DNA of 25,836 bases from a virus. Each line of letters starts with the position of its first letter. Position 1 is the stretch's first letter. The position numbers and the translations under genes are program-made. Where the stretch lies: positions 1 through 25,836 of the IMG/VR virus record IMGVR_UViG_3300035698_012650. One strand, given 5' to 3'. Of this stretch, positions 14,453 through 23,500 are shown in pieces. The notes under the pieces were generated by a model that worked only from the letters and a program-made list of their open reading frames with translations, was not told where the DNA came from and did no database searches.

Positions 14453-15823
14453 CTATTGACGATGACCTACAACTTTTGCAGCTTTAGCATACGCATCCGC
14501 AAAAGACATTTTATCCTCATCCATATACTTCAAAGCAGTTTCTTCAAATTTCTGTTTCAGATCAGCCCCTGGTGATTCATCATTTTTATCATAACTTTTT
14601 TCTAAAGCTTGATATGATGCAATAGATTTTCTTCCAATAGGGAGTTTAGCAAGTTTGTCTATAATAACATTTTGCTTATTTACTGTTTCCTCAATAACTT
14701 CAAATTTCTTATCAAATTTATTACTAGTATTCTTTTTAATATCCTGCATTTTGAATACTACTTTGGCTAATTTATTAAAATTAGTTTTTACTTCTATTAC
14801 CTTATCAGTTAAAACCTTAACAGTTTTTTCTAATTCACTTGGTTCTTCCTCTTTCTTCTTTTCTTCAACAACCTCTTCCGCTACTTCCTTCTCTTCTTTA
14901 ACCTCCTCAGCTTCTTTTTCAATTTCAGGTTCTTCCTTTTCCTCTATTTTTTCTCCGACTACTTCCTTCTTTATTTCTTCCTCTTCCTCTTCTTCCTCTT
15001 TTTCTGTCTCACTTTTAGCTAAGAATTCATCTAGTCTATCTCCAATCTTTTTTTCAGTTTCCTCTTCTTCCTTTTCCTCTATTTTTTCTCCAACTACCTT
15101 CTCTTCCTTTACTTCTTCAGCAGTTTTCTTAGCTTCATCATCAATCTTTTTATCAGCTTCTTCTACTACCACTACTTCCTCTTCTTCCTCCTCTTCTGAT
15201 TTTTTAGCTTTACCTTTGTCCTCTTTCATATCTACTTTATCTCCTTTTCTTCCTTCACTATCCATATCTTCCTTTTTATCCTTCTTTTCTTTTTTAGCTT
15301 TTTCAGCATCTTCCACTTTTTCTTTAACCTCTTCCTTTTCCTCTACCTTTTTCTCCTCAACTTTTACTTCTTCAGGAGTTTCTTCTTTATATAAATATTT
15401 AACTACTCCATCTTCAATCTTAACAGAATTATGTCTTTTAGCTTCTTGTAACTTAACGTAAGACATACTCATTTTAGCAATTACTTCCCCGCTCAATCCA
15501 TTTAATTCTTTAGGAATAGTATCACCCTTTCTATACTCAAAAGCTGATTTAAATAACATAACTTCTTCAGGAGTAAAAATAACTTCTTTTACAACTGCTC
15601 CTACATTAACCCCCATTATAGTATGCTCAGGAGAAACTTTCGCATTACTATCAATATTAGCTTGCCCTTCGGCTACTACTGGTTGATTATTTGATACTGA
15701 CTCCTTACCCATATCTTTACCTGAAGCAGTAGGATTACTGTGAGAAACACCTTGATTAGTTTTTTGACCCATAGCGTTAGCATAAGGTTTAGTAGCCGCT
15801 ACTTGTTTTTTTGTATCACCCAT
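14453..15823 (-). other. Possible internal start for a nested scaffold (codons 377-832)
   Basis: An in-frame ATG at 15823 (Met377, MGDTKKQVAA) follows a Asn/Ile-rich leader that, like the other gene starts here, is A/T-rich. Translation from it would give a protease-free scaffold of 456 aa, as in lambda C/Nu3. Nothing else in the sequence proves use of this start. Confidence 0.3.
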
Positions 15824-16951
15824 AGAATTAATGTTATTATTTAATTTATTATCACTCTCATTTATATTAATAGACTTTTCTTCATAATCTTCTTTCACCA
15901 TATTTGCCTCTTTGGCATGATAAAATAAATGATTAATAGCTATATTAAAGTCTTTAGGTTTCATATATTTTCTGTCATTAACTACATTCTTAATAGCGTA
16001 AGCTAAAAATTCTTCATTTAATGAATAATCGATATTATGATGAGGGTAGGAATAATGACCATCTGAAAAGACAATAAAACTTTCTTGCCTTAATTTTTGG
16101 TAAAAATCATAGTCTTCAAATTCTTTAGGCATCTTAGCACTTTCATCAATAATAACCGCGTCCATAAATTTGATCATATTACCTATAATTTCTAAATCGG
16201 GTGTTTCAGTATACTCAACACAAAAAACATCATCAACCATCCTTTCATATACTTCATTATAATCTTTACATAGAACTCCCTCCTTATCTTCCGTTGCTAA
16301 TGATTTAATTTCATTTTGTAATCTATCGTGAGCTTCTTTTACTTGATCTTCGGTAGCAGGTGACATAGCTCTGTAATGATTTACCATTTTTTTAGCCTCT
16401 GAAGAATAAGTTAGATCCTCAACTTTTTTATTCTTTTCAGTTGCATTTTTTACCTTAGACCAATTTACTGACTTAGCCATGCTTAATGAAGCATTATAAT
16501 TAGCAGGATTTTCCACAATTGAAATCTCTTGCAATATTACATCCGTATATACTTTTATATTTCTACCTAGTTCTTTAGAATATTCAAAACTAACGTCTAT
16601 TACTTTACCTCCTACTGAGAGAGCTAATTCTTTTCCTTTCTTTAATAACACAGAAATGTCATTTCCTAATGACATTTCTGTATCAATTTCTCCTTCTACT
16701 TCAAGTTTATTACTCTTATTCAATAAAGCTTTCGACCATTCGCCTATATTGGTATAAACTTTGTCTTCATGCTCCATTCTAATAGGTATTCCATCACCAG
16801 AATTAATGGAACTCTCCATACTCTTTAAAGCTTTCAAATCAAATCTTTCCTCATCCCTATCTATAGTAGGATCAGAAGCAATTCCTTTGACTATTAATTT
16901 ACCATTTTTTTTCTTCGTAAAGCTGGTAATAGGAACAATAATTTGAAACAT
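14453..16951 (-). CDS. Prohead protease fused to a long acidic scaffold
   Basis: An 832-aa protein. Residues 1-160 are an HK97/XkdF-type prohead serine protease. They contain 'IASDPTIDRDEERFD' (24-38), His61 in 'RMEHE', Ser112 in 'LALSVGG', and 'QEISIVENPAN' (141-151), the expected order of the catalytic His and Ser and of the conserved strand. Residues about 170-350 hold a domain rich in 'FSDGHYSYPHHNIDYSLNEE' in parts and helices to 350; it loosely recalls the His-containing DUF6582-like segment found in other phage proteases. Residues 377-520 are a Met/Gly/Asn-rich linker. Residues 522-708 are an extreme Glu/Lys-rich, mostly disordered or coiled region. Residues 709-770 form a coiled coil and 770-832 a helical end (FADAYAKAAKVV). 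Known role: the scaffold guides capsid assembly and is digested by the protease. The length is very large for this fusion. The ATG is at 16951. Confidence 0.85.
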   Translation of the reverse strand: MFQIIVPITSFTKKKNGKLIVKGIASDPTIDRDEERFDLKALKSMESSINSGDGIPIRMEHEDKVYTNIGEWSKALLNKSNKLEVEGEIDTEMSLGNDISVLLKKGKELALSVGGKVIDVSFEYSKELGRNIKVYTDVILQEISIVENPANYNASLSMAKSVNWSKVKNATEKNKKVEDLTYSSEAKKMVNHYRAMSPATEDQVKEAHDRLQNEIKSLATEDKEGVLCKDYNEVYERMVDDVFCVEYTETPDLEIIGNMIKFMDAVIIDESAKMPKEFEDYDFYQKLRQESFIVFSDGHYSYPHHNIDYSLNEEFLAYAIKNVVNDRKYMKPKDFNIAINHLFYHAKEANMVKEDYEEKSININESDNKLNNNINSMGDTKKQVAATKPYANAMGQKTNQGVSHSNPTASGKDMGKESVSNNQPVVAEGQANIDSNAKVSPEHTIMGVNVGAVVKEVIFTPEEVMLFKSAFEYRKGDTIPKELNGLSGEVIAKMSMSYVKLQEAKRHNSVKIEDGVVKYLYKEETPEEVKVEEKKVEEKEEVKEKVEDAEKAKKEKKDKKEDMDSEGRKGDKVDMKEDKGKAKKSEEEEEEEVVVVEEADKKIDDEAKKTAEEVKEEKVVGEKIEEKEEEETEKKIGDRLDEFLAKSETEKEEEEEEEEIKKEVVGEKIEEKEEPEIEKEAEEVKEEKEVAEEVVEEKKKEEEPSELEKTVKVLTDKVIEVKTNFNKLAKVVFKMQDIKKNTSNKFDKKFEVIEETVNKQNVIIDKLAKLPIGRKSIASYQALEKSYDKNDESPGADLKQKFEETALKYMDEDKMSFADAYAKAAKVVGHRQ
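14932..15097 (-). repeat. Direct repeat inside the acidic scaffold region
   Basis: A 31-base block at 14932-14962 recurs at 15067-15097 with one difference (135 bases apart). Both encode the 'VVGEKIEEKEE' unit. Further Glu/Lys-rich units lie between and outside. This shows growth of the acidic region by duplication within one frame. Confidence 0.7.
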
Positions 16952-16978
16952 ATAACTTAGGTTATTAATTAATATACA

Positions 16979-17020
16979 CCAATAAAAAAGTGTTATTTAT
17001 ATCTAACTCTTTTTTATTGG
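16979..17020 (-). repeat. Perfect 12-bp inverted repeat in the gap before the protease gene
   Basis: CCAATAAAAAAG and its exact complement CTTTTTTATTGG flank an 18-base spacer between the zinc-ribbon gene (stop side at 17072) and the protease start (16951). The whole 120-base gap is otherwise without a gene. On either strand an A- or T-run closes the stem, so it could act as a weak bidirectional terminator, or as a leader structure upstream of the protease-capsid unit. Confidence 0.6.
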
Positions 17021-17071
17021 ACTCTGAGGTCTCTTAGGGTAGTTTATCCCTTTTGAAACGATATGTTAATG

Positions 17072-17440
17072 TCAAAGGCAATACTTAACTAAATTAGGTT
17101 TTGAATCAAATTTAAATTTCTTATGCGCCTTCATAAGTACTGTATCAAATATTCTTATAGTATTGCAAGACTTACACTTTGATTCTATTTTCAAATCACC
17201 TATCGCCTTCCCTAAAACTTTACCGCATTTACATCTCAAATCGACAGCTCTTTTATGAAATTCTTCTCCTCTTAATCCTGATGAAATACCTCCACATATT
17301 AAATAGTTTATCTTTCTACAGTTACATTTAGACCCATCTATTACTTCCTTTTTACCACCATTACAGATAATTTCTATCTCACCAGCTCCTGTAGCCTTAC
17401 AAAGTAATTTCTTACAGTTATAGCACCTTAATTCATTCAT
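17072..17440 (-). CDS. Double Com-like zinc-ribbon protein
   Basis: A 122-aa protein with two tandem segments that match Mu Com (CxxC, then CxxC, with 'r C...L.ka.....IeikC..C' between). Copy 1 is at about residues 5-50: C6, C9, C26, with the expected fourth position 29 occupied by Gly, and further C39, C41 and C49. Copy 2 is at about 68-95: C70, C72 (CxC instead of CxxC), C89, C92. Com in Mu is a zinc-binding translational activator of mom. Com-like genes also occur beside portal and MuF genes in many phages, where their role is unknown. Its ATG follows the MuF stop directly (TAA then ATG), so the genes are likely coupled. No mom gene is seen here. Confidence 0.72.
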   Translation of the reverse strand: MNELRCYNCKKLLCKATGAGEIEIICNGGKKEVIDGSKCNCRKINYLICGGISSGLRGEEFHKRAVDLRCKCGKVLGKAIGDLKIESKCKSCNTIRIFDTVLMKAHKKFKFDSKPNLVKYCL

Positions 17441-18793
17441 TTATAATTCTTTAACTTTATATGTTAATAATTTCAAATTTCTTAAAAGTTGGGCATACCC
17501 ATACTTAGTTAATTTTGCTCTAGCCTGAATAAAAAAGTACGCTATATTATTACTAGGTATCAGATTATAAAATAATTTTAAATATTTATCCTCAGAAGCA
17601 TTTATAGCTTTCCTCATATCATTTATATTTTTGAATACGTTTAACTTAGGAAATTCTTTAGATAATTGTATTAAATATAAAGAGGCAGTGTCTAAATCTT
17701 TTTTTCCTAACTCTCTATATCTTTCTTTATATTCTGGATCAGAAGAAATCAAATTCTGATAAAAAGTAAAATCTCTATCCTTTCCTGCGAAACTATTACC
17801 ACCTAACCATAAAGCCAAAATATTTGTAACTCTATTAGGTATTTTAGGAAAACTTATACCTGATCTATAATCCTCTTGAGGAGCATTTTTAGTAAATGAT
17901 TCACTCATCAAAATATCTTTACCTTTAGTATAATTTCCTGCCATAGAAGTACTGAAATCATATTCTAGAAAACATCTACAATTTGGGTGTAGGGGAGGAA
18001 AATAATCACCACTAGAAAATGGTCTATTTATTTTTACAGTCTCTCCATCTAATGCTGCATCTAATTCTCCTGTCCTATCATCTAATACAGCAGTCCATGT
18101 TTTTATTTCAATACCGTTAATTCTAGCCGTTTCATTCCGCATAAATTCAACCGCTGCTGAAGACTCTGTTCTTAATATAAGTTTTGCCCTATTCATAGAT
18201 ATTTTAGGACTTATCTTCATTAAAGATTTTATTATTTGCTCAGAACTTTTACCCTTTTGAAAACCTATTCTTAATGAAGTAGCTAGTCTAAGTTTAGTGG
18301 ATTTATCAATACCAGATATTAAAGAATTTACCCTCTGTGTTATTTTCTGCTTATAAAGAGTACTAGTAAGTTTGAATATTTTTGGACTAGTACCAGCCTG
18401 TCTTGTTATACCATTTATAATATCCTGACCCCCTAAATTTTGCATTTTAAGTAAATAAGCACTTAATTTATTCTTAAATTGAGGATTTTTTCTAATACTG
18501 GTAACATATTTTGCCGTTAATGCTATAAGGGCAATATCTATTATTCTACGTTGGCTCTTTGTTAATTTTACTTCCTTGCCTTTTCCTATCTTTTTCTCTG
18601 GAATAAACTTTTGTATTATTTTTTGGGAATCTATAATCAAACTTAAACCAATAGCAGAAAGCCATTGATTATCAATAGCCTTTTTTACAGATACCCTTTC
18701 TTTGTTGTAAATAGAACTATCTTCAATATCATCCAATAGATCGTTAGAGATACCATTAGTCTTTTTCAAAAAATTTAATCCTATATTTTTCAT
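17441..18793 (-). CDS. Minor head protein, Mu gpF-like (SPP1 gp7 type)
   Basis: A 450-aa protein with a helical first half. The MuF domain occupies about residues 185-278: 'RAKLILRTESSAAV' (202-215), 'TWTAVLDDRTGELDAALDG' (232-250) and 'FPPLHPNCRCFLEYDF' (265-280), with the characteristic 'R(T)E', 'W....D.RT...h..l.G' and 'hHPnCRC' blocks. MuF-type proteins bind the portal and enter the prohead; some fuse to toxins. Here the C-terminal 170 residues are a helical, basic extension without an obvious known domain ('AKLTKYGYAQLLRNLKLL'), possibly for delivery with the DNA or for portal binding. It directly follows the portal gene. The length is above the usual 250-350 aa. Confidence 0.88.
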   Translation of the reverse strand: MKNIGLNFLKKTNGISNDLLDDIEDSSIYNKERVSVKKAIDNQWLSAIGLSLIIDSQKIIQKFIPEKKIGKGKEVKLTKSQRRIIDIALIALTAKYVTSIRKNPQFKNKLSAYLLKMQNLGGQDIINGITRQAGTSPKIFKLTSTLYKQKITQRVNSLISGIDKSTKLRLATSLRIGFQKGKSSEQIIKSLMKISPKISMNRAKLILRTESSAAVEFMRNETARINGIEIKTWTAVLDDRTGELDAALDGETVKINRPFSSGDYFPPLHPNCRCFLEYDFSTSMAGNYTKGKDILMSESFTKNAPQEDYRSGISFPKIPNRVTNILALWLGGNSFAGKDRDFTFYQNLISSDPEYKERYRELGKKDLDTASLYLIQLSKEFPKLNVFKNINDMRKAINASEDKYLKLFYNLIPSNNIAYFFIQARAKLTKYGYAQLLRNLKLLTYKVKEL

Positions 18794-18819
18794 AAATAAA
18801 AATTAATATAGGTAATACC

Positions 18820-20274
18820 CTAAAGTTTTTTTTCCTCAGTCTCTTCTATATCCTCATCATCAAACTCTGTATCTACAGTATAATCTTCCGATTCAGCTAT
18901 AGGTAAATATCCCCTTCTTATTCTAACCTCATCAGCACTTAATATTCCAGATTCTACATCCATTTTATCTATCTCTGATTGAATCTTTTCTTCGTCTACA
19001 TTAGATGCCTTTTCAAATTTGAATTCTATATTCTCATATCCTTCAGATTTTATTATTTCCCTTGTTAAATACTCTTCTACTACTCTCTTATATTTTCTTA
19101 CTCCTCTGGCATTACTCATTTTGAATTGAGTTTCACTAGTGCTTCTATTTACATCTTGAGTTATATTCGCATCTAAAGATGACAAACCATACTTGGCTAA
19201 TTTAATTCTGGATAACCAATCTGTATACTCAACAAATTGCATATCTCTATTATTTGTTTTAAAAGGCGTATACTTTTTAGTATTTTCAGATCCGTAAACA
19301 AATTTCATTTTATGCTTATTGTTATTAGTTGTGTAATTCCATAACTGCATAAACTCCATTGCCTTTTCTCTTGATACATCACCTAAATCTAACATTCCAG
19401 GTGGAATATTGTCTTCATCAAAAGTCTGAGCATTATGTATACTTGCATTTAAACTGGATTGAACCTCTAGTAAAATCGCCTCAATAGGGGACATACCATA
19501 ACTAAATAGCTCAACTGAATTTTGAGGATTCGCCATCATATAAATCATCTCATTTGCTTTAAATTCAGCTACTGCTCCTTGCCCTCTAGGATCATCATTA
19601 TTTATACCTCTAGAATTATTATTATGAGAATTATATCCTCCTTGCTCTATTACTTGTAAATAAGCTGGATCACCAAATTCACCATATTGATTATAAACTG
19701 GTCGTATAGTTGTGCCGTCTACTGAATTAATACCTACTATTTCTCCTAGACTATTTGATACTTTTTCTATTGCTCCAGCATCATAAATAAGAAGGTCTTC
19801 TAAAACCCTGCTTAACAATAGTCTGAAATTCTCTCCGTTGTTATTTACATTATTAAATAGGTAATTAAATTTTTTAATACCTTCAGCAATTCCTTCATCA
19901 TCTCTATCCTTCTGATCCATATCATCTGGTAATTCAATTTTTTTTTGTTTACCTTTTTCAGATATATTCCAATCACATTGAGATACGGTATCTTTAATTA
20001 GATCTACACATATACTAATTAGAGCATCATATTTATAAATCTGGAATAACTTTTTAAAACTAATTCCTGGCTTTTTCAACCCCCATTTTTTTACTAAATC
20101 ATCGTTACCAGCTAAACCCATTGTTTCTGTTGTCCATAAAGATATACTTTTAAATTGAGATTTTGTTACTATTCCTAATTTGTTAGCTATACGATTAGTA
20201 ATTCTGGAAAATAAACTATCTTTTGAATCTGAAGATCTTTTATCTAACATTGATTGAACGATGTCTTTAGTCAT
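18820..20274 (-). CDS. Portal protein
   Basis: A 484-aa protein of the HK97/SPP1-type portal family. It follows the terminase and precedes the MuF gene, the usual order. Features seen: 'YKYDALISICVDLIKDTV' (about 80-97, the first conserved helix after the N-arm), 'RVLEDLLIYDAGAIEKV' (about 156-172, the 'l..l..d.ll.Gna..e....' segment), 'MMANPQNSVELFSYGMSPIEA' read in parts (about 246-266, the 'h.....g...G.Spi..a' motif), 'AQTFDEDNIPPGML' and a closing acidic tail (EDIEETEEKKL). Twelve copies would make the ring through which DNA enters and leaves, with the terminase docking on it. The ATG is at 20274. Confidence 0.9.
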   Translation of the reverse strand: MTKDIVQSMLDKRSSDSKDSLFSRITNRIANKLGIVTKSQFKSISLWTTETMGLAGNDDLVKKWGLKKPGISFKKLFQIYKYDALISICVDLIKDTVSQCDWNISEKGKQKKIELPDDMDQKDRDDEGIAEGIKKFNYLFNNVNNNGENFRLLLSRVLEDLLIYDAGAIEKVSNSLGEIVGINSVDGTTIRPVYNQYGEFGDPAYLQVIEQGGYNSHNNNSRGINNDDPRGQGAVAEFKANEMIYMMANPQNSVELFSYGMSPIEAILLEVQSSLNASIHNAQTFDEDNIPPGMLDLGDVSREKAMEFMQLWNYTTNNNKHKMKFVYGSENTKKYTPFKTNNRDMQFVEYTDWLSRIKLAKYGLSSLDANITQDVNRSTSETQFKMSNARGVRKYKRVVEEYLTREIIKSEGYENIEFKFEKASNVDEEKIQSEIDKMDVESGILSADEVRIRRGYLPIAESEDYTVDTEFDDEDIEETEEKKL

Positions 20275-20283
20275 TTAATTTTA

Positions 20284-20487
20284 TTAAAAATGTTTTTTCT
20301 TAAACTCAGTAGTAATTGTAGTCTTACCTAAAATAAGATGATAAACAAACTTATTTTCACTAACTTTATCAATCTGAACATGTATCACATCATAATCTCC
20401 TCCTGTACTATAATGTTTGATCTGCTTATTTGCTTCATCAATATTGTCATAGGACTCTATCTTACTTACTTTTACATTTTTTTGCAT
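20284..20487 (-). CDS. Small protein of unknown function (67 aa)
   Basis: A 67-codon gene between the terminase and the portal. The frame is open from TTG at 20520, but the first ATG, at 20487 (MQKNVKVSK), has an A/T-rich leader like the other genes, so I use it. The protein has the compact 'IESYDNIDEANKQIKHYSTGG' (in parts) and 'HVQIDKVSENKFVYHLIL' pattern of a small alpha-beta fold. I recognise no family. With the TTG start it would have 78 aa. Confidence 0.5.
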   Translation of the reverse strand: MQKNVKVSKIESYDNIDEANKQIKHYSTGGDYDVIHVQIDKVSENKFVYHLILGKTTITTEFKKKHF

Positions 20488-20520
20488 CTTTATATAATTA
20501 ACTAATATATAGTTTATCAA

Positions 20521-23500
20521 TCAGAGTAACCCTTGGTCAATTAAACCCTGAACATCCCTATAATGCTCCTCTAATGCTTTTTCTTTATTCCCCTCTACTA
20601 TTTTAGGGTCTTCTATACTTACTGGCTTTATCTTATTCAAATCTCCGCTTAAAAATCCTATTTCATTATCTTTTGTATTTACAATACAATTATATACACT
20701 TCCTGCTAAAGCATCAGAACAATCTTTTGACCCTCCTATAGGATGATCAATTTTACTGGAATTTATAATTTCAAGACTTAATAACTCATCTTTTACCTCC
20801 GGCATAGGATGGACATCTAATCTGTCATCATATACAACTTCCTTTAATGTTTCATAAGGACCAATATCTCTATCAACGGATAATAGTTCACATTTAAATC
20901 CTTTTTTTGTTAATTGTTGAATTGAATCAACTGAATTATGGACAAAAACACCCGCAGTAGTAGCAAAATTATGTAACCCTTCTACCTCAATATCCCAAGT
21001 TTCATCTTTGATATTTAATTTTTCTATTCTAACTATCTTATGATTTTTTCTTAATTTGGTATTCCTTATTTTTTCTATTGTTTGTAACGAACGCTTCTTG
21101 CCTTTCCAATAACCTTCATTTCCTTTATGTGAATCACTTTGAATTTTTCTATTTTCAGGCTTTGCCCACCATTCTTTCATTTTATCTGAAATACTTTTCT
21201 TAATTGTATCTTTTAATGTCTTTCCAGTTCTATAATTATTTTTACTATTTCTTTCTGAAATAAATTTACTCATTTTTGTATGCTCTTCTTCTTTTAACCA
21301 TCTTTTCCTATTTCCTTCTGCTAATACCCTTTTCATTTTACCGGGATTTTCTTTCCAATTTCTTTTACTTGTTTCTTCTAGTGCTTTATTCCTTCTCTCC
21401 TGCGCTTCTGGATTCTTGGATAATAATTTTCTCCCTTTTTCATACGCCTTAATAGCGTTATCTTTATGTATTCTACCGTGATCTTTATAAGTTAAACTGA
21501 CTAAATTAGGGGGAGTATTATCTTTCTTCCTAGCGTTTCTATGATGTACTACCTTACCTTTTCTTATCTCATTTTTTTGTCTCATCACAGCTCTATGTGT
21601 ATACTCCCATTTTCCTCTGGGATGTAATACCATCTCGTAATCTCTCAAATCCTCATTTCCTTTTTTCCTATAAAGAGGCATTAAACTATCTCCCACTTTT
21701 AAATCTAACACTTGTTTATATGAACCATCCCTAATCATAAAAGGATGATTTTCAGAGCAATCTATAAATTCATTATTATCTAAATGTATTCTAAAAATAT
21801 CCTTTGTACCCGAACGCCGCACCTTCTTTACTTTTCCAAAGCCTATATCACCTTGTTTATTTATAGAATATACATACTCTCCTTCTTTTATATCTTCTAT
21901 ATTTTTGTCAACTCCTGATAATAAAGGGATACTCGAATTCTTTTTTAAAGGCATATCTTCTATATTAGTAATTATACCCTTATTATACATTGTACTTTGC
22001 GAACTATCAAAAGTAACTATTGGAATCTTAGTTCCCTTTCTTAAACACTGCCATCCATCGTATGAAACTAATGATATATTATATCCCATTTCTTTTAACG
22101 CATAAATTCTATTTCTAATATCTTCAAAATCTATTTCTTTTTTATCACCGCACGTTATCTTTTCCAAAACATCAACATATACTTTCTTTTTACGTTCTCC
22201 AAAAGGGGTTTCAATCCATCCTTCAAAATGACTCATACAAAATCCCGCACTATCTCCTTTATTATTTCTATTCAGTGCTAGATCAACATGTATATAATAA
22301 GAAGTTCTTAAAGCACTTGGCATTAAATATCCTCCTGTTTCCAAAACGGGATTTTCTCTTTCATTATTAAATATTCTACTAACTATATCTTCATGAGGGA
22401 AGTATCCTTGTAAAGCTTTACCAGGTACGGCAGCAAAATCTCTCTTAGCTTTATCAGGGTTAGTCTGAAAAGACTTTTTGTACTCTCCAGGAATTTCCCA
22501 TACCTCTTTACTTAGATCATATTTTTCATCTGATAGAAAAGCTATTTTATTTCTGTTTACGCTTTCAAGCTCTCTATCTTCTATTATCCTAGATTTTCTA
22601 CTATTGAAATAAAATTTAGTAACTAAACTTTTCTTACCCGATGGTTTAGAACCCCATGTTGGAAATTGATTTCCATAAACTTTATCAGGATATTCCTTAC
22701 TCTCTGCAAATTTAGTCATAACAAAATCTCCTTCTCTTTGTGGGGAACTTATTGCGACTACTAAACCATAAAATCCAAATCGTGAAACTATCCTCCTCTG
22801 AAGACTATGATATATTTCTTCAGCGATATTCTTCTCATCATTATCTAAATAGAAAGCTGCCTCATCTAATATTCCTGTAAATATACTATAACCTAATGCC
22901 TTTGTACTTTTACTATTACCAGCTATTAACATTATCTCCTCCCCCCTGAAATGAATAGTGGCATTTAGTATCTTTGGATTGAATTGGCAAAAAAATGGGG
23001 AGTTTTCTACCATTGACCTAATTCCTTTAAATACTACCTGCTGTGCCTGTGTTGCAGTAGTTCCCATATTAATAACTGCAATAGGTTTATCTTTGGTTAA
23101 ACAAAAATAATCATGTGCGCTTTTAAAACACAATAGAAATTGAGTGTTATAACAAGACAATATCTGAGATAAAAAGGATTTTCCACTATTATGTGTAACT
23201 GTAAAATCATCCCACAAATATAAATTATCTCCTGTTACTTCTATTCCTATATAATTTCCTCTACCTATATTTTCAACCGATAAACCTGTTCTCAATACAT
23301 TTTTCTTCTGTAATCTAATCGTTGCCTTTTTCCTTTCTACTTTTGTAGGTATTTCATCTAAATTACCTGATATACTAACAATCCATGAATGGAACTTTTT
23401 ACCTTCACATGTAGTTATTTTATTATTTTTATAAGCAGCAAATCCCAAACTTCTACAAAGATATACTGCGTCATCAATAAGCTTTTCATTAGAATTATAA

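Noticed and set aside
14655-15461. A long plus-strand open frame (268 codons, mostly Ser and Phe).
   Set aside because: It is the antisense of the Glu/Lys-rich scaffold codons; GAA/AAG read backwards give Phe/Ser/Leu. No leader or neighbour supports it.
20284-20520. TTG at 20520 as start of the small ORF beside terL.
   Set aside because: It abuts the terL stop but has no support over the ATG at 20487, which has an A/T-rich leader like its neighbours.
20935-22047. A free-standing HNH endonuclease gene or a group I intron in the terminase.
   Set aside because: The reading frame is continuous through the insert and the ends have Hint splicing motifs (Cys start, HN end), so protein splicing explains it; an intron would break the frame or lack block A and block F.
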